Below, in pieces: positions 32,063-40,099 of a DNA stretch of 44,369 nucleotides (position 1 is its first letter; every line of letters begins with the position of its first letter). The DNA lies in NCBI GenBank assembly GCA_038244535.1, contig JBBRTJ010000017.1, forward strand, positions 1 through 44,369, read 5' to 3'. This DNA is from JBBRTJ01 sp038244535 (lineage in GTDB: Bacteria > Actinomycetota > Acidimicrobiia > Acidimicrobiales > Ilumatobacteraceae). The position numbers and the translations under genes are program-made. The notes beneath the pieces were generated by a model, which saw nothing but the letters and a program-made list of their open reading frames with translations, ran no database searches and was not told the DNA's origin.

Positions 32063-32986
32063 TTGTCCGAGCTGACTGACGCCGACGACCGCATGCACCC
32101 ACCGGCCACTGCCGATCGGTGGTGGAGCGAGACGTGCTGGTTCTCGTTCGACCAGCCTGGTGAGGACGTCTCGGCCACCGTGTACCCGCTGTTTCGTCCC
32201 AACCTCGGCGTCTGCTCGCTGGCGGTGTACGTGTGGGATGCCTCCGCCCACGAGCCCTGGCGGGCCCTCTACGGGCGCAGCTACTGGCACCTCGCCATGC
32301 CCACCACCGACCTCACCGACCTGCGCCTCGAGGGGCTGCGCTACGAGTGCCTCGAGCCACTGCGCCGCTACCGCGTCGCCTACCACGACCCCGACCTCAT
32401 CGATCTCGATCTCGAGTTCACCGGGCTGCGCGAGCCTCACGGCGTGGTGATCGGTGGCGGCATGGGTCACCTCGACCAGCCCTGCCACGTCACCGGCACC
32501 GTCACCGTCGGTGACCGCACGATCGAGGTGGACACGGTCGGGATGCGGGACCGAACCTGGGCGCCGCGGCCCGACGACCGGCGCGGCCCGGGCACCGCCT
32601 ACACCTATGGCAACACGAGCGCCGACGAGCAGTTCCTGGTGATGACCCGCCTCGACGGCAACGAGGGCTTGTTCATCGCCGGCGTCTTCACCGGCTACTT
32701 GGTGCGAGACGGCATCGAGTCGCCGCTCGTCGATGCCCACCGAACCGTCGTCGAGCGCCGCCACGGCTACCCGACCCGCATCGAGGTGACCGCCACCGAT
32801 GCCCTCGGCCGCCGCTTGGAGGCCGAGGGCATCACCCGCAACCGCCTCGCCAACCAGGCCACACCGGGCATGTTCGCCTGGATGAGCATGACCGAGTGGA
32901 CCGCCGGGGGGCGTTCGCTGATCGGCGAGGACCAGGAGGTGTGGTCACCCGAGCACCTCGGTCCCCGCCTCGATGAGCTTGGTTGA
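32063..32986 (+). CDS. AttH/CrtC-like (DUF7064/DUF7065-type) hypothetical protein
   Basis: A 307-residue protein rich in beta strands and aromatic residues (WWSETCWFSFDQP near the start; GMRDRTWAPRPDDRRGPG mid-protein). The two-lobed pattern, with a conserved MRDRTWAPR-like loop in the second half, resembles actinobacterial proteins annotated DUF7064/DUF7065, related to the AttH/CrtC lipocalin-like hydratases. No function can be assigned. TTG start at 32,063, or ATG at 32,093. It follows the APH-fold gene by 22 nt and converges on the holin-like gene, the two stops forming the palindrome TGATCA. Confidence 0.7.
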   Translation: MSELTDADDRMHPPATADRWWSETCWFSFDQPGEDVSATVYPLFRPNLGVCSLAVYVWDASAHEPWRALYGRSYWHLAMPTTDLTDLRLEGLRYECLEPLRRYRVAYHDPDLIDLDLEFTGLREPHGVVIGGGMGHLDQPCHVTGTVTVGDRTIEVDTVGMRDRTWAPRPDDRRGPGTAYTYGNTSADEQFLVMTRLDGNEGLFIAGVFTGYLVRDGIESPLVDAHRTVVERRHGYPTRIEVTATDALGRRLEAEGITRNRLANQATPGMFAWMSMTEWTAGGRSLIGEDQEVWSPEHLGPRLDELG

Positions 32987-33376
32987 TCAGCCCCGCTTGG
33001 TCTGAACGACTTCCTTGAGGAACAGCAGCGGCAGGATCACACCGGCCAGCATCGTGGCGAGCCACACGATGAGCGTGGCCAGCAGCCATGTGGCGACCCC
33101 GCTGATCGACAGGCCATCGGAGACCAGGTCGGTGATGACGAGGGCGATGAAGGTGGTGATCAGTGCGGTACTGCCTTGGATCGCCGAGCCGTTGTTCTTG
33201 ATCGCCATCTTCATGAGGGTCGGCTGCACGATGATCTCGGCAAGGCTGAAGATCAGCACTGCGATGATGAAGCCCGATGCCTCGAGTGACATGTCACTGA
33301 GCAGGAGCGAGGCGATCCAGAGGCCGATGGCGTTCCCGGCGATGTGGAGCGCCAGCCGAAGGAGCATGCGGATCAT
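32987..33376 (-). CDS. Holin-like membrane protein (mycobacterial 4-TMS holin family)
   Basis: A 129-residue protein with about four hydrophobic helices (LALHIAGNAIGLWIASLLL; FIIAVLIFSLAEIIVQP; STALITTFIALVITDLV; WLLATLIVWLATMLAGVIL). It fits the phage-holin-like superfamily IV common in actinobacterial chromosomes. No phage genes are nearby, so it is more likely an envelope protein than a lysis gene. It lies 4 nt after the SHOCT gene, as the last gene of a three-gene operon. Confidence 0.75.
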   Translation of the reverse strand: MIRMLLRLALHIAGNAIGLWIASLLLSDMSLEASGFIIAVLIFSLAEIIVQPTLMKMAIKNNGSAIQGSTALITTFIALVITDLVSDGLSISGVATWLLATLIVWLATMLAGVILPLLFLKEVVQTKRG

Positions 33377-33380
33377 GCGG

Positions 33381-33791
33381 CTACATCCCCAGGAGCTTGG
33401 ACTTCATGGCGGTGAACTCGGCGTCTGACAGCAGGCCGTTGGTCTTCATCTCGGCGAGCTGCTGGAGCTTGGCCATGGTGTCGTCGCCACCAGCGGCTGC
33501 CGGAGCGGCGGGCGGCGGCGGCGGAGCGGCGGCGACGGGGGCCGCAGCGGCAGCCTGCGCGGCAAGTTGCTGGGCGACGGCCGCGTCGATCGCTGCCTGC
33601 TGGTCGGCGGCTGCCCTCTCGGCTTGGAGCTGAGCGAGCTCAGCCTGCGTCGCCTGGGCCTGCGCCTGGGCCTGATGTTGCGCGGCCGCCTTCTGCTGGC
33701 TCGAGCCGACGACCGCGCTCGCCGTTCCGGCGATGACTGCGGTGCGGGCCATCGTGCCGACGAGACCGGGCCGTCCCATTCGTCTGGGCAT
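33381..33791 (-). CDS. SHOCT-domain protein with coiled-coil region
   Basis: A 136-residue protein. A short N-terminal hydrophobic segment (LVGTMARTAVIAGTASAVVG) is followed by a Gln/Ala-rich coiled coil (about 32-80) and a Pro/Ala linker. The C-terminal SHOCT motif reads KLQQLAEMKTNGLLSDAEF and ends KSKLLGM. SHOCT modules mediate oligomerisation or binding. Strong ribosome site AAAGGAACCTCC before the ATG. It sits between DUF6325 and holin-like genes. Confidence 0.88.
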   Translation of the reverse strand: MPRRMGRPGLVGTMARTAVIAGTASAVVGSSQQKAAAQHQAQAQAQATQAELAQLQAERAAADQQAAIDAAVAQQLAAQAAAAAPVAAAPPPPPAAPAAAGGDDTMAKLQQLAEMKTNGLLSDAEFTAMKSKLLGM

Positions 33792-33836
33792 GGAGGTTCC
33801 TTTTGGGGTGGTGGTGAGGATCAGGGGAGGTGTAGG

Positions 33837-34265
33837 TCAGAGGTCTTCGAGGGCAGCGAGCACTTCGTCGACGACGGCGCCGGGCACCTGGACGTCGGTG
33901 ATGAGGTAGCCACCGGAGTTGACGATGGCCTCGCGCACGGGACGCATCCACGTGTGCTCGAACACGAGGGCCAGGGCCGACGAGCCCGGCTCGAGGTCCT
34001 CGACCAGGTCTTCTACGTCGTCGGCCGAGAGCAGGTCGAGCCGGGCCGTGAAATAGCTCGCCAACGTACCGAGGGCTGGGTCATCGGTCATCTCCTCGAG
34101 CTCGACGAACAGCACGTCACCGTTGTCGTCCTTGGCGATGAAGAGCGCGTCGATCAGGTTCACGATCTGGCGATCGACGAGGTCGATGATGGCGGGGGTG
34201 ATCTCGCCGGTGAACCGGCTCCCCGGGAAGCCGAGGACCACCATCTCGATGGGTCCGAGGGTCAC
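33837..34265 (-). CDS. DUF6325-family protein
   Basis: A 142-residue acidic protein beginning LGPIEMVVLGFPGSRFTGEI and containing LVEDLEPGSSALALVFEHTW. This matches the DUF6325/DUF1269-like alpha-beta proteins that in actinobacteria commonly stand next to a SHOCT gene. Function unknown; a role in membrane stress is only a guess from context. GTG start at 34,265 with AAGGAG seven bases upstream. First gene of the DUF6325-SHOCT-holin operon. Confidence 0.82.
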   Translation of the reverse strand: MTLGPIEMVVLGFPGSRFTGEITPAIIDLVDRQIVNLIDALFIAKDDNGDVLFVELEEMTDDPALGTLASYFTARLDLLSADDVEDLVEDLEPGSSALALVFEHTWMRPVREAIVNSGGYLITDVQVPGAVVDEVLAALEDL

Positions 34266-34488
34266 AGAACGTCTCCTTGGTCAGTAGTGGAAGGGGAACA
34301 TACAGCCACCCGAAGGGCCAGGCGTCCTGGATGAGGCGGCACAGATCCCCGGCTGTTGCGAGTTTGCTCGTTACCATCTTCTCATTCGTGTCATCACGGC
34401 TCTGAAGCGCACCGAGGGGCTCGACTCGCTTCCATCGAGGGGTTGGCAGCCGTTCGTCGAGATTGACCCGGCGGCCATCCACCGGCGA

Positions 34489-36837
34489 GTGCGCGACGCC
34501 GTCACCGTGGCGCTCGCCGTGCTCATCCTGTGGTGGCTGACCGCCCGGGCCGGAGAGTCGGCAGCGTGGGAGGCCGACATCGCCCGGTTCGTCGCCGACC
34601 TGCCGTCGTGGTTGTCGACGCTGGCCGAGGCCGTCTACTTCTTCGGTGCGCTCTGGGTCGTCGGGGGCGTGGCCATCGCCGCTTTGGTGGCCCGCCGCGC
34701 CCGGCTGGCCCGTGATCTCATCATCGGCGGACTGGCCGCCTGGATCATCGGTCGAGCCCTGGCGCTCCTCAGCGGGCGCAGCACGAACGAAGACCTGCTC
34801 GACCTCATCACCTCTGGGCGGCTGCCTCCGTTCCCCATGGTGCGCATCGGGGTCATGACCGCCATGGTGGCCACCGCGGCCCCGTACCTCGTGCGGCCCT
34901 TGCGTCACGTCGGCTGGTGGGTCATCGGGATCTCGGCCATGGCAGGCCTCCTGGTTCCCGCCGGGGTGGTCACCGATGTCGTCGGCGCCGTCGTGGTCGG
35001 CCTCGGCGTGGCCGCCGCGGTGCACCTCGCCTTCGGATCACCGCAGGGTCGTCCGACCGTCGGCCAGATCAGCGATGGCCTGCGCCGACTCGGCGTCACC
35101 GCCGCCGGGTTGCATCTGGCGCCGACCCAGCCGTGGGGCGTGGTGGTGGTCGAAGGTGACCTCGACGACGGCCGCCGGCTCATCGTCAAGGCCTACGGCG
35201 AAGATGCCAACGACGCGTCGCTGCTGTCACGGATGTGGCGGCTGATGTGGTTTCGCAACACCGAGCTCGACGTGGCTAAGAGCGCCATCACGCGAGTCAA
35301 CGACGAGGCACTTGTGACGCTCCTGGCCCGACGGGCCGGAGTGCCGGTGCCCGACATCATCACCACCGGTGCAGCCGACTCCGAACCGGCGCTGTTGGCT
35401 GTGGCGGCCTCCACCGGGACCTCGCTGGCTGAGCTGCCGGCGGCCGAGATCACCGACGGGCTCCTCGACTCGATCTGGGGCATCGTCGTGGCGCTCCACG
35501 GTTCGCGCCTCTCACACGGCTGCCTCGATCCGCTCCACGTCGTCGTCAGTCCCGGCGGGGTCCAGCTCATCGACTTCGCCCAGGGCGAGAGCCCGGCGCG
35601 GCTCGATTCGATGCGCATCGACCTGGCCGTGCTCCTGGTGTCGACTGGCTTGCTCGTCGGTGCCGAGCGAGCCGTGGCAGCGGCGCTGCGGACCGTCGAT
35701 GCTGACGAGGTGGTCTCGGCGCTGGCGTACCTGCAGGCGCCGGCGCTTCCGCAACGTCTGCGCGACCGGGTGCGAGCCGCCGACAGGGCCCGTCCGCTCC
35801 CCGCCGAGGATGACGAGGGGGCCAAGCGGGCCCCGAAGCTGCTCGACTCGCTACGGGTCGAGTTGATCGCGGCCACCGGGGCCGAAAGTCCCGAAGCGGT
35901 GCAGCTGCAACGGATCACGCTCAAACAGATCCTGATCGTGGCCGGAACGGCGTTCGCCGCGTGGATGTTGCTGAGCCAGCTCGGTGATCCGGCTGCCATG
36001 ATCGACACGCTCAAGACGGCGACGTGGTGGTTCGTCGGTGCCGGCTTCCTGTTGGCCCTGGTGCCGGCGTTCACCGATGCGATTGCGGCCCGAAGTGCAC
36101 TGCCGCAAGACCTGCCGATCGGCCCGATCGTGATCCTGCAGTACTCCCAGAAGTTCACCAACCTCGCCATTCCCTCCACCGTCGGGGTTGCCGCGGTCAC
36201 CACCGCGTTCTTCGCCAAGCAGGGCGTGCCACTGGCCACGGCCCTCAGCTCCGGGCTCCTCGTGAGCGTCGGCGGCTTCGTGGTGCAGATGCTGGTGGTG
36301 ATCGTGTCGCTCATCGCCACCGGGGGCGATCTCAGCGGGGCCACGGCGGGCGGGCACTCCGGCATCGTTAAGATCCTGGTGTTCTCGATCATCATCGGTG
36401 GCATCGCCTTGGCCGTCGTGATGCTGCGGCCGACCTGGCGCAAGCGGGTGCTCGTGCCAGTGCGCCACGGTCTGAAAGACATGGCCAAGGTCCTCACCTC
36501 GCCCCGCAAGTTCTTTCGCATCGTGGGCGGCAACTTGGCCAGCCAGCTGCTCTACGCGATGGTGCTCGGCCTCAGCCTCCACGCCTACGGCGAGTCGCTC
36601 ACCTTGCCCCAGCTCCTGCTCATCAACACCGGCACGACGTTCATCACCGGTGTGGTGCCCGTGCCCGGGGGCATGGGCGTGGCCGAAGCCAGCCTGGCGG
36701 CCGGAATGACCGCATATGGGGTGCCGCCCGAGATCGCCGCCGCCGCCGCCATCACCCACCGCCTCGTCACCTTCTACATCCCGCCGATCTATGGATGGTT
36801 CGCCTTCCGCTGGTTGAACAAGCACGACTACCTCTGA
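34489..36837 (+). CDS. LPG-synthase-type membrane protein fused to a degenerate kinase domain
   Basis: A 782-residue three-part protein. Residues 1-185 hold about five membrane helices of the PAP2/lipid-phosphatase-like sort seen in similar fusions. Residues about 205-430 form a kinase-like domain (IVKAYGED lysine; HGCLDPLHVVV; LIDFAQGE). The catalytic loop has HGC instead of HGD and Val instead of the metal-binding Asn, so it is probably a pseudokinase. Residues about 475-782 form the UPF0104/lysylphosphatidylglycerol-synthase transmembrane domain with its terminal PVPGGMGVAEASLAAG motif. The LPG synthase tRNA-dependent transferase domain is absent. It probably flips or handles a membrane lipid. 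The GTG at 34,489 is the first clear start; an upstream non-canonical start is possible because the frame stays open. Confidence 0.85.
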   Translation: MRDAVTVALAVLILWWLTARAGESAAWEADIARFVADLPSWLSTLAEAVYFFGALWVVGGVAIAALVARRARLARDLIIGGLAAWIIGRALALLSGRSTNEDLLDLITSGRLPPFPMVRIGVMTAMVATAAPYLVRPLRHVGWWVIGISAMAGLLVPAGVVTDVVGAVVVGLGVAAAVHLAFGSPQGRPTVGQISDGLRRLGVTAAGLHLAPTQPWGVVVVEGDLDDGRRLIVKAYGEDANDASLLSRMWRLMWFRNTELDVAKSAITRVNDEALVTLLARRAGVPVPDIITTGAADSEPALLAVAASTGTSLAELPAAEITDGLLDSIWGIVVALHGSRLSHGCLDPLHVVVSPGGVQLIDFAQGESPARLDSMRIDLAVLLVSTGLLVGAERAVAAALRTVDADEVVSALAYLQAPALPQRLRDRVRAADRARPLPAEDDEGAKRAPKLLDSLRVELIAATGAESPEAVQLQRITLKQILIVAGTAFAAWMLLSQLGDPAAMIDTLKTATWWFVGAGFLLALVPAFTDAIAARSALPQDLPIGPIVILQYSQKFTNLAIPSTVGVAAVTTAFFAKQGVPLATALSSGLLVSVGGFVVQMLVVIVSLIATGGDLSGATAGGHSGIVKILVFSIIIGGIALAVVMLRPTWRKRVLVPVRHGLKDMAKVLTSPRKFFRIVGGNLASQLLYAMVLGLSLHAYGESLTLPQLLLINTGTTFITGVVPVPGGMGVAEASLAAGMTAYGVPPEIAAAAAITHRLVTFYIPPIYGWFAFRWLNKHDYL

Positions 36838-36860
36838 TCGACGGTGGCCCTGATCCGGCC

Positions 36861-36885
36861 AGGTCAGGTCAGGTCAGGTCAGGTC
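36861..36885. repeat. Five tandem copies of aggtc
   Basis: A 25-bp run of a 5-bp unit, 23 nt after the stop of the fusion gene and next to a degraded aldo/keto reductase fragment. Probably slippage-prone; no coding role. Confidence 0.9.
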
Positions 36886-36903
36886 TCGGGGGGTCGATCT
36901 CGT

Positions 36904-37131
36904 TCAGCAGCGGTGATCGCTCCGGTGAGGAAGCCCCGCCCCGAGTGGCGAGAACGGGATGAAGGCGACGTCGTTGGCAACGCACCACGGCATCACGTCG
37001 GCCAGCGCGCCGCGGGTCCACAGTGAGAGCGCCGACTGGAGCGCCGTGATGGGTGCCGTCGCGATGGCCTCGGCCAACTGCGTCACGTTCATCTCGCTGA
37101 CGCCGATGGCGCGAACCTCTCCCGATGGATG
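36904..37131 (-). pseudogene. Aldo/keto reductase fragment
   Basis: The minus-strand frame reads HPSGEVRAIGVSEMNVTQL, then APITALQSALSLW and CVANDVAFIPFSPLGAG. This is the middle section of an aldo/keto reductase (the GKIRAIGVSN and PFSPLGxG landmarks). The N-terminal third, with the catalytic Tyr/Lys, and the C-terminal NADPH-binding third are missing; after PLGAG the frame ends within a few residues. The rest of the 342-bp gap shows no other gene. Confidence 0.75.
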
Positions 37132-37179
37132 ACGCTGATCGATGTGTCGTCGTCGCGCACCCCCTGCTACAAGGGGTCT

Positions 37180-37896
37180 ATGGCTGATCGAGTGAGGTTC
37201 ACGTTCGACCCGTTGTGCCCGTGGTGCTACCAGACCTCGCGGTGGGCCTTCCACCTCCAGGAGCTGGGCGAGGTCGAGCTGTCGTTCGGACTGTTCTCGC
37301 TCGAGCTCAACGGCTTCACCAAGGACCACGATCGATTCGATCCTGATCGGTCACGCGCCGGAGGTGCGCTGCGCACGGCGCTGCTCGTGCGCGACGAGGT
37401 GGGCCACAAGGCCTGCGGAGCGTTCTACGTCGCCCTGGGCCGCCGCTACTTCATCGCCCTCGAAGACCTCGCCGATCCGGTCGTGATCCGTGCTGCGCTC
37501 GTCGAGGCCGGGCTCGATCCCGAGTTCTTCGACCGCGCCGTCGCCGATCGCTCGACCTGGGATCGGGTGCGGGCCGAGCACGAGGCGCAGGTGGCGGCCA
37601 TCGACGCGTTCGGGGTGCCCACGCTCACCGTCGACGACGGCGCCGGTCCGGCCATCTTCGGCCCGGTGGTCACCGAACCGCCGGCCACCGACGCCGAGGC
37701 TGTCGAGCTGTGGCGGCACGTCTCGTGGCTGGTGCGCCGGCCCAACTTCCTCGAGCTCAAGCGCTCCCGTCCGACCGGACCCGACCTGCCCTACTGGCGC
37801 CGGTTCATCGCCGAACGGGCGGCCGCCACCGCTACGGCCGCTGCTACGGCCACCGCCCCGGCCGCTGCCACCGCCACGGCCGGGGCGACGTCATGA
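37180..37896 (+). CDS. DsbA-like thioredoxin-fold protein (FrnE/HCCA-isomerase type)
   Basis: A 238-residue protein with an N-terminal CPWC active-site motif (FDPLCPWCYQTSRWAF) and the DsbA helical insertion. The cis-Pro segment FGVPTLTVDD fits FrnE/2-hydroxychromene-2-carboxylate-isomerase-like oxidoreductases. No signal peptide, so it acts in the cytoplasm. The C-terminus is a low-complexity Ala/Thr tail of about 25 residues. The ATG at 37,180 has an AAGGGG site six bases upstream. Its stop overlaps the next ATG by 4 nt. Confidence 0.88.
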   Translation: MADRVRFTFDPLCPWCYQTSRWAFHLQELGEVELSFGLFSLELNGFTKDHDRFDPDRSRAGGALRTALLVRDEVGHKACGAFYVALGRRYFIALEDLADPVVIRAALVEAGLDPEFFDRAVADRSTWDRVRAEHEAQVAAIDAFGVPTLTVDDGAGPAIFGPVVTEPPATDAEAVELWRHVSWLVRRPNFLELKRSRPTGPDLPYWRRFIAERAAATATAAATATAPAAATATAGATS

Positions 37897-38564
37897 GCGG
37901 CCAGTCCCGGCCTGAGCTCCCGCGGCCAGATCCCCTGCGGATCCTCGACCTGGCCCAGACGCGAGCCGCCGCGCTCATCGCCACCGTGCGCGACGACGAG
38001 TGGGGTCGGCCCACGCCGTGCACCGAGTGGTCGGTGCGCGACATCGTCAACAAGATGGTGGCCTCGACGTGGACGTTCACGTTGTTCGCCCAGCGCGAGC
38101 GGCCGTCGCCGCCGTGGGACCTGGTCCACCCGGCCGAGGTGCTGGGCGACGACCCGCTCGGCGCCTACCTTGACGCCGCCGAGCTCAGCCGCGCCGCATG
38201 GCGAGCCGCCGGGGCGCTCGACGGTGTCGCCCCGTCCACTGTCGGCGAGTTCCCGGCCAAGGCGGTCCTCAACGCCCGCATCTTTGACACCACGATCCTC
38301 AGCTGGGACGTGGCCCGGGCCATCGATCGGCCTCACGGCATCGACGATGAGCAAGCCGCCTACGTGCTTCGGGTGGCGCGGGCACTGGTCCCCAACGTGC
38401 GCGCCGTCAGTCCCGAGCGCTACCGAGATGCGGTCGAGGTGGCCGTCGAGCAGAGCCTCGTCGACCAGATGGTGGCCGCCACCGGCCGCGACCCGGGGTG
38501 GACTGCTCCCCCCGGCCCTGATCACTCGTCGAGGGCTCGGGGCGGGAACCCATCAGTCGCGTAG
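37893..38564 (+). CDS. DinB/mycothiol-dependent maleylpyruvate isomerase fold protein
   Basis: A 223-residue helical-bundle protein. TPCTEWSVRDIVNKMV and RIFDTTILSWDVARAI are the two landmark segments of the actinobacterial TIGR03086/MDMPI-like family. The usual metal-binding His in each is replaced (VNK for VNH, ILSWD for xHxWD), so metal-dependent thiol-transferase activity is doubtful. Translationally coupled to the DsbA-like gene (ATGA). The last 43 nt overlap the end of the converging apbE gene. Confidence 0.82.
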   Translation: MSGQSRPELPRPDPLRILDLAQTRAAALIATVRDDEWGRPTPCTEWSVRDIVNKMVASTWTFTLFAQRERPSPPWDLVHPAEVLGDDPLGAYLDAAELSRAAWRAAGALDGVAPSTVGEFPAKAVLNARIFDTTILSWDVARAIDRPHGIDDEQAAYVLRVARALVPNVRAVSPERYRDAVEVAVEQSLVDQMVAATGRDPGWTAPPGPDHSSRARGGNPSVA

Positions 38565-39298
38565 GTCATCTGCTCGTCAGTGATGACGTAACCCTCGTAG
38601 CCGGGGTGCTCGGCCAGCCAGCGGAGCCCGTCGACCCCCATCACGAACACGGTCGTGGCGTAGGCATCGGCAAAGGTGAGGTCAGGGCCGACCACGGTCG
38701 CGCTGAGCAGCCCGCTCGGTGGGGCGTCGGTGCGGGGATCGACGATGTGGTTGCCGCGCTCGTAGGTCGCCGAGGTGGCCAGGCCGACCTGCCCGCTCAG
38801 CTCGACCACCATGGCCAGCCGATCCGCTTCGAGGGGGTGGCGGATGCCGACCCGCCACGGCTTCCCCGGCGCAAAGTGCCCGCGCAGCGCGATGTCGCCT
38901 CCGGCGTTGATGCACAGATCGGTCGCCCCCGAGGCGGTCAGCATCTCGGCGGCACGCTCGGTGGCCCAGCCCTTGACCAGCCCGCTGGGGTCGACCTGGG
39001 TGCCGTTGGGGGCGTGCACCGCGTTGATGTCGAAGGCGCCGTAGCTGTCCTCGCGCACCTCGTCGCAGAGGCGCAGCACGTCTCGGATCTCGTCGCTGAG
39101 CTCGTCGAGGGTGAGCTCGCCCCGGGCCCAGCCCGTGATCGGCGAGTCGTCCCGGTAGGTGCTGAAGGTGGCGTCGACGTGGTGGAGCCATGCCACGACG
39201 TCACGCAGCGCGGACAGGGGCGCGTCACCGCCCCGGACGTCGATGCTGACCGCCATCCCCATCACGTGCTCGACGTGGTGGAGGCCGAACTGGCTCAC
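38522..39298 (-). CDS. apbE: FAD:protein FMN transferase (ApbE)
   Basis: A 258-residue ApbE-family protein, which transfers FMN from FAD to a Ser/Thr of FMN-binding proteins. Landmarks are MGMAVSIDVRG at the start, DPSGLVKGWATERAAEML, the strongly conserved CINAGGDIALRG and DAYATTVFVMG, whose Asp and Thr coordinate Mg. No signal peptide is evident. GTG start at 39,298. It is the third gene of a ferric-reductase-like/FMN-binding/ApbE operon, so its substrate is almost certainly the protein encoded just upstream. Confidence 0.93.
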   Translation of the reverse strand: MSQFGLHHVEHVMGMAVSIDVRGGDAPLSALRDVVAWLHHVDATFSTYRDDSPITGWARGELTLDELSDEIRDVLRLCDEVREDSYGAFDINAVHAPNGTQVDPSGLVKGWATERAAEMLTASGATDLCINAGGDIALRGHFAPGKPWRVGIRHPLEADRLAMVVELSGQVGLATSATYERGNHIVDPRTDAPPSGLLSATVVGPDLTFADAYATTVFVMGVDGLRWLAEHPGYEGYVITDEQMTYATDGFPPRALDE

Positions 39299-39328
39299 CG
39301 GCCGGACGTCGCGCTGGCCATCAGGGGA

Positions 39329-40099
39329 TCAGCCGACCGTGACGCCCTGGGCCCGAGCCTGGTCGAGAGCCGATTGCAATGACTGCGCGTAACCGTCGCT
39401 CGTGTAGGTGGCACCCGAGATCGTGTTGATGTTCGCGCTCTGCGCCTGCAGGGCCTCGGAGCGAAGCATCGGCACGGCCTGGCTGTTGATCCAGGTGCTG
39501 CGCGAGTGGCTGTTGGGCGACTGGAGGGCGACGACGTCGACGATGTGGCCGGCGGTGATGGTGACCTTGACCTGGACCGGGCCCCAACGGGTCTGGGCGG
39601 TGCCGCCGACGAAGCTGGTCGCCCCGCCGGTCGCGGGCTTGGCCGTGGTCGCCGGCGTCGACTTCGGCGCCGTGGTGGCACTGCCGGCGGGCTTCTTGGC
39701 CGCCGTGGCCGGGGTCGTGGCGGCTGGGGTTGTGGCCGCCGGGGTGGTGGCGGCGGGTGCCTGGGCGCCCGTGGCCGCGCTGGACAGGGAGCTGGAGCCG
39801 AGGGCGATGTTGCTCGCTCCGGCGTGATCGGCGGCGGCCAGGTAGGCGGTCAGCATCCCGGTGGCGCTGATGCTGGCGGCCAGGGCGGCCATTCGGCTGC
39901 GATGGGCGGCGTGGCGGCGCTTGCCCGAGGCGGTGGTGGTGGTAGAGCGCTTCGCGACAGAGCGAGCAGGGGCCGATGCCTTGCGGCGGGCCTGGAGCTC
40001 GGCGATGCGATCCAGCTGCTCTCGGGTCGGGGCGTCGAGGAGCTGACCGGGGCGGGGCGGGGGGTACATCGCGGTCATGACGTCATCGAACACCGTCAC
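39329..40099 (-). CDS. Membrane-anchored FMN-binding protein (covalent flavinylation target)
   Basis: A 256-residue protein. A basic cytoplasmic N-terminus is followed by one hydrophobic segment (AALAASISATGMLTAYLAAA, about 70-90). A long Thr/Pro/Ala linker has ATTPA repeats (about 115-140). The C-terminal FMN-binding domain carries SGATYTSDGY, where Thr231 is the expected FMN attachment residue; the usual preceding Asp is Asn here. It should stand outside the membrane and carry electrons. GTG 40,099 overlaps the membrane-reductase gene by 17 nt; ATG 40,078 is an alternative that avoids overlap. Confidence 0.88.
   Translation of the reverse strand: MTVFDDVMTAMYPPPRPGQLLDAPTREQLDRIAELQARRKASAPARSVAKRSTTTTASGKRRHAAHRSRMAALAASISATGMLTAYLAAADHAGASNIALGSSSLSSAATGAQAPAATTPAATTPAATTPATAAKKPAGSATTAPKSTPATTAKPATGGATSFVGGTAQTRWGPVQVKVTITAGHIVDVVALQSPNSHSRSTWINSQAVPMLRSEALQAQSANINTISGATYTSDGYAQSLQSALDQARAQGVTVG

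Noticed and set aside
32987..33376. Holin-like gene as evidence of a prophage
   Set aside because: No endolysin, structural, terminase or integrase gene is near, and the family is common as a chromosomal membrane protein.
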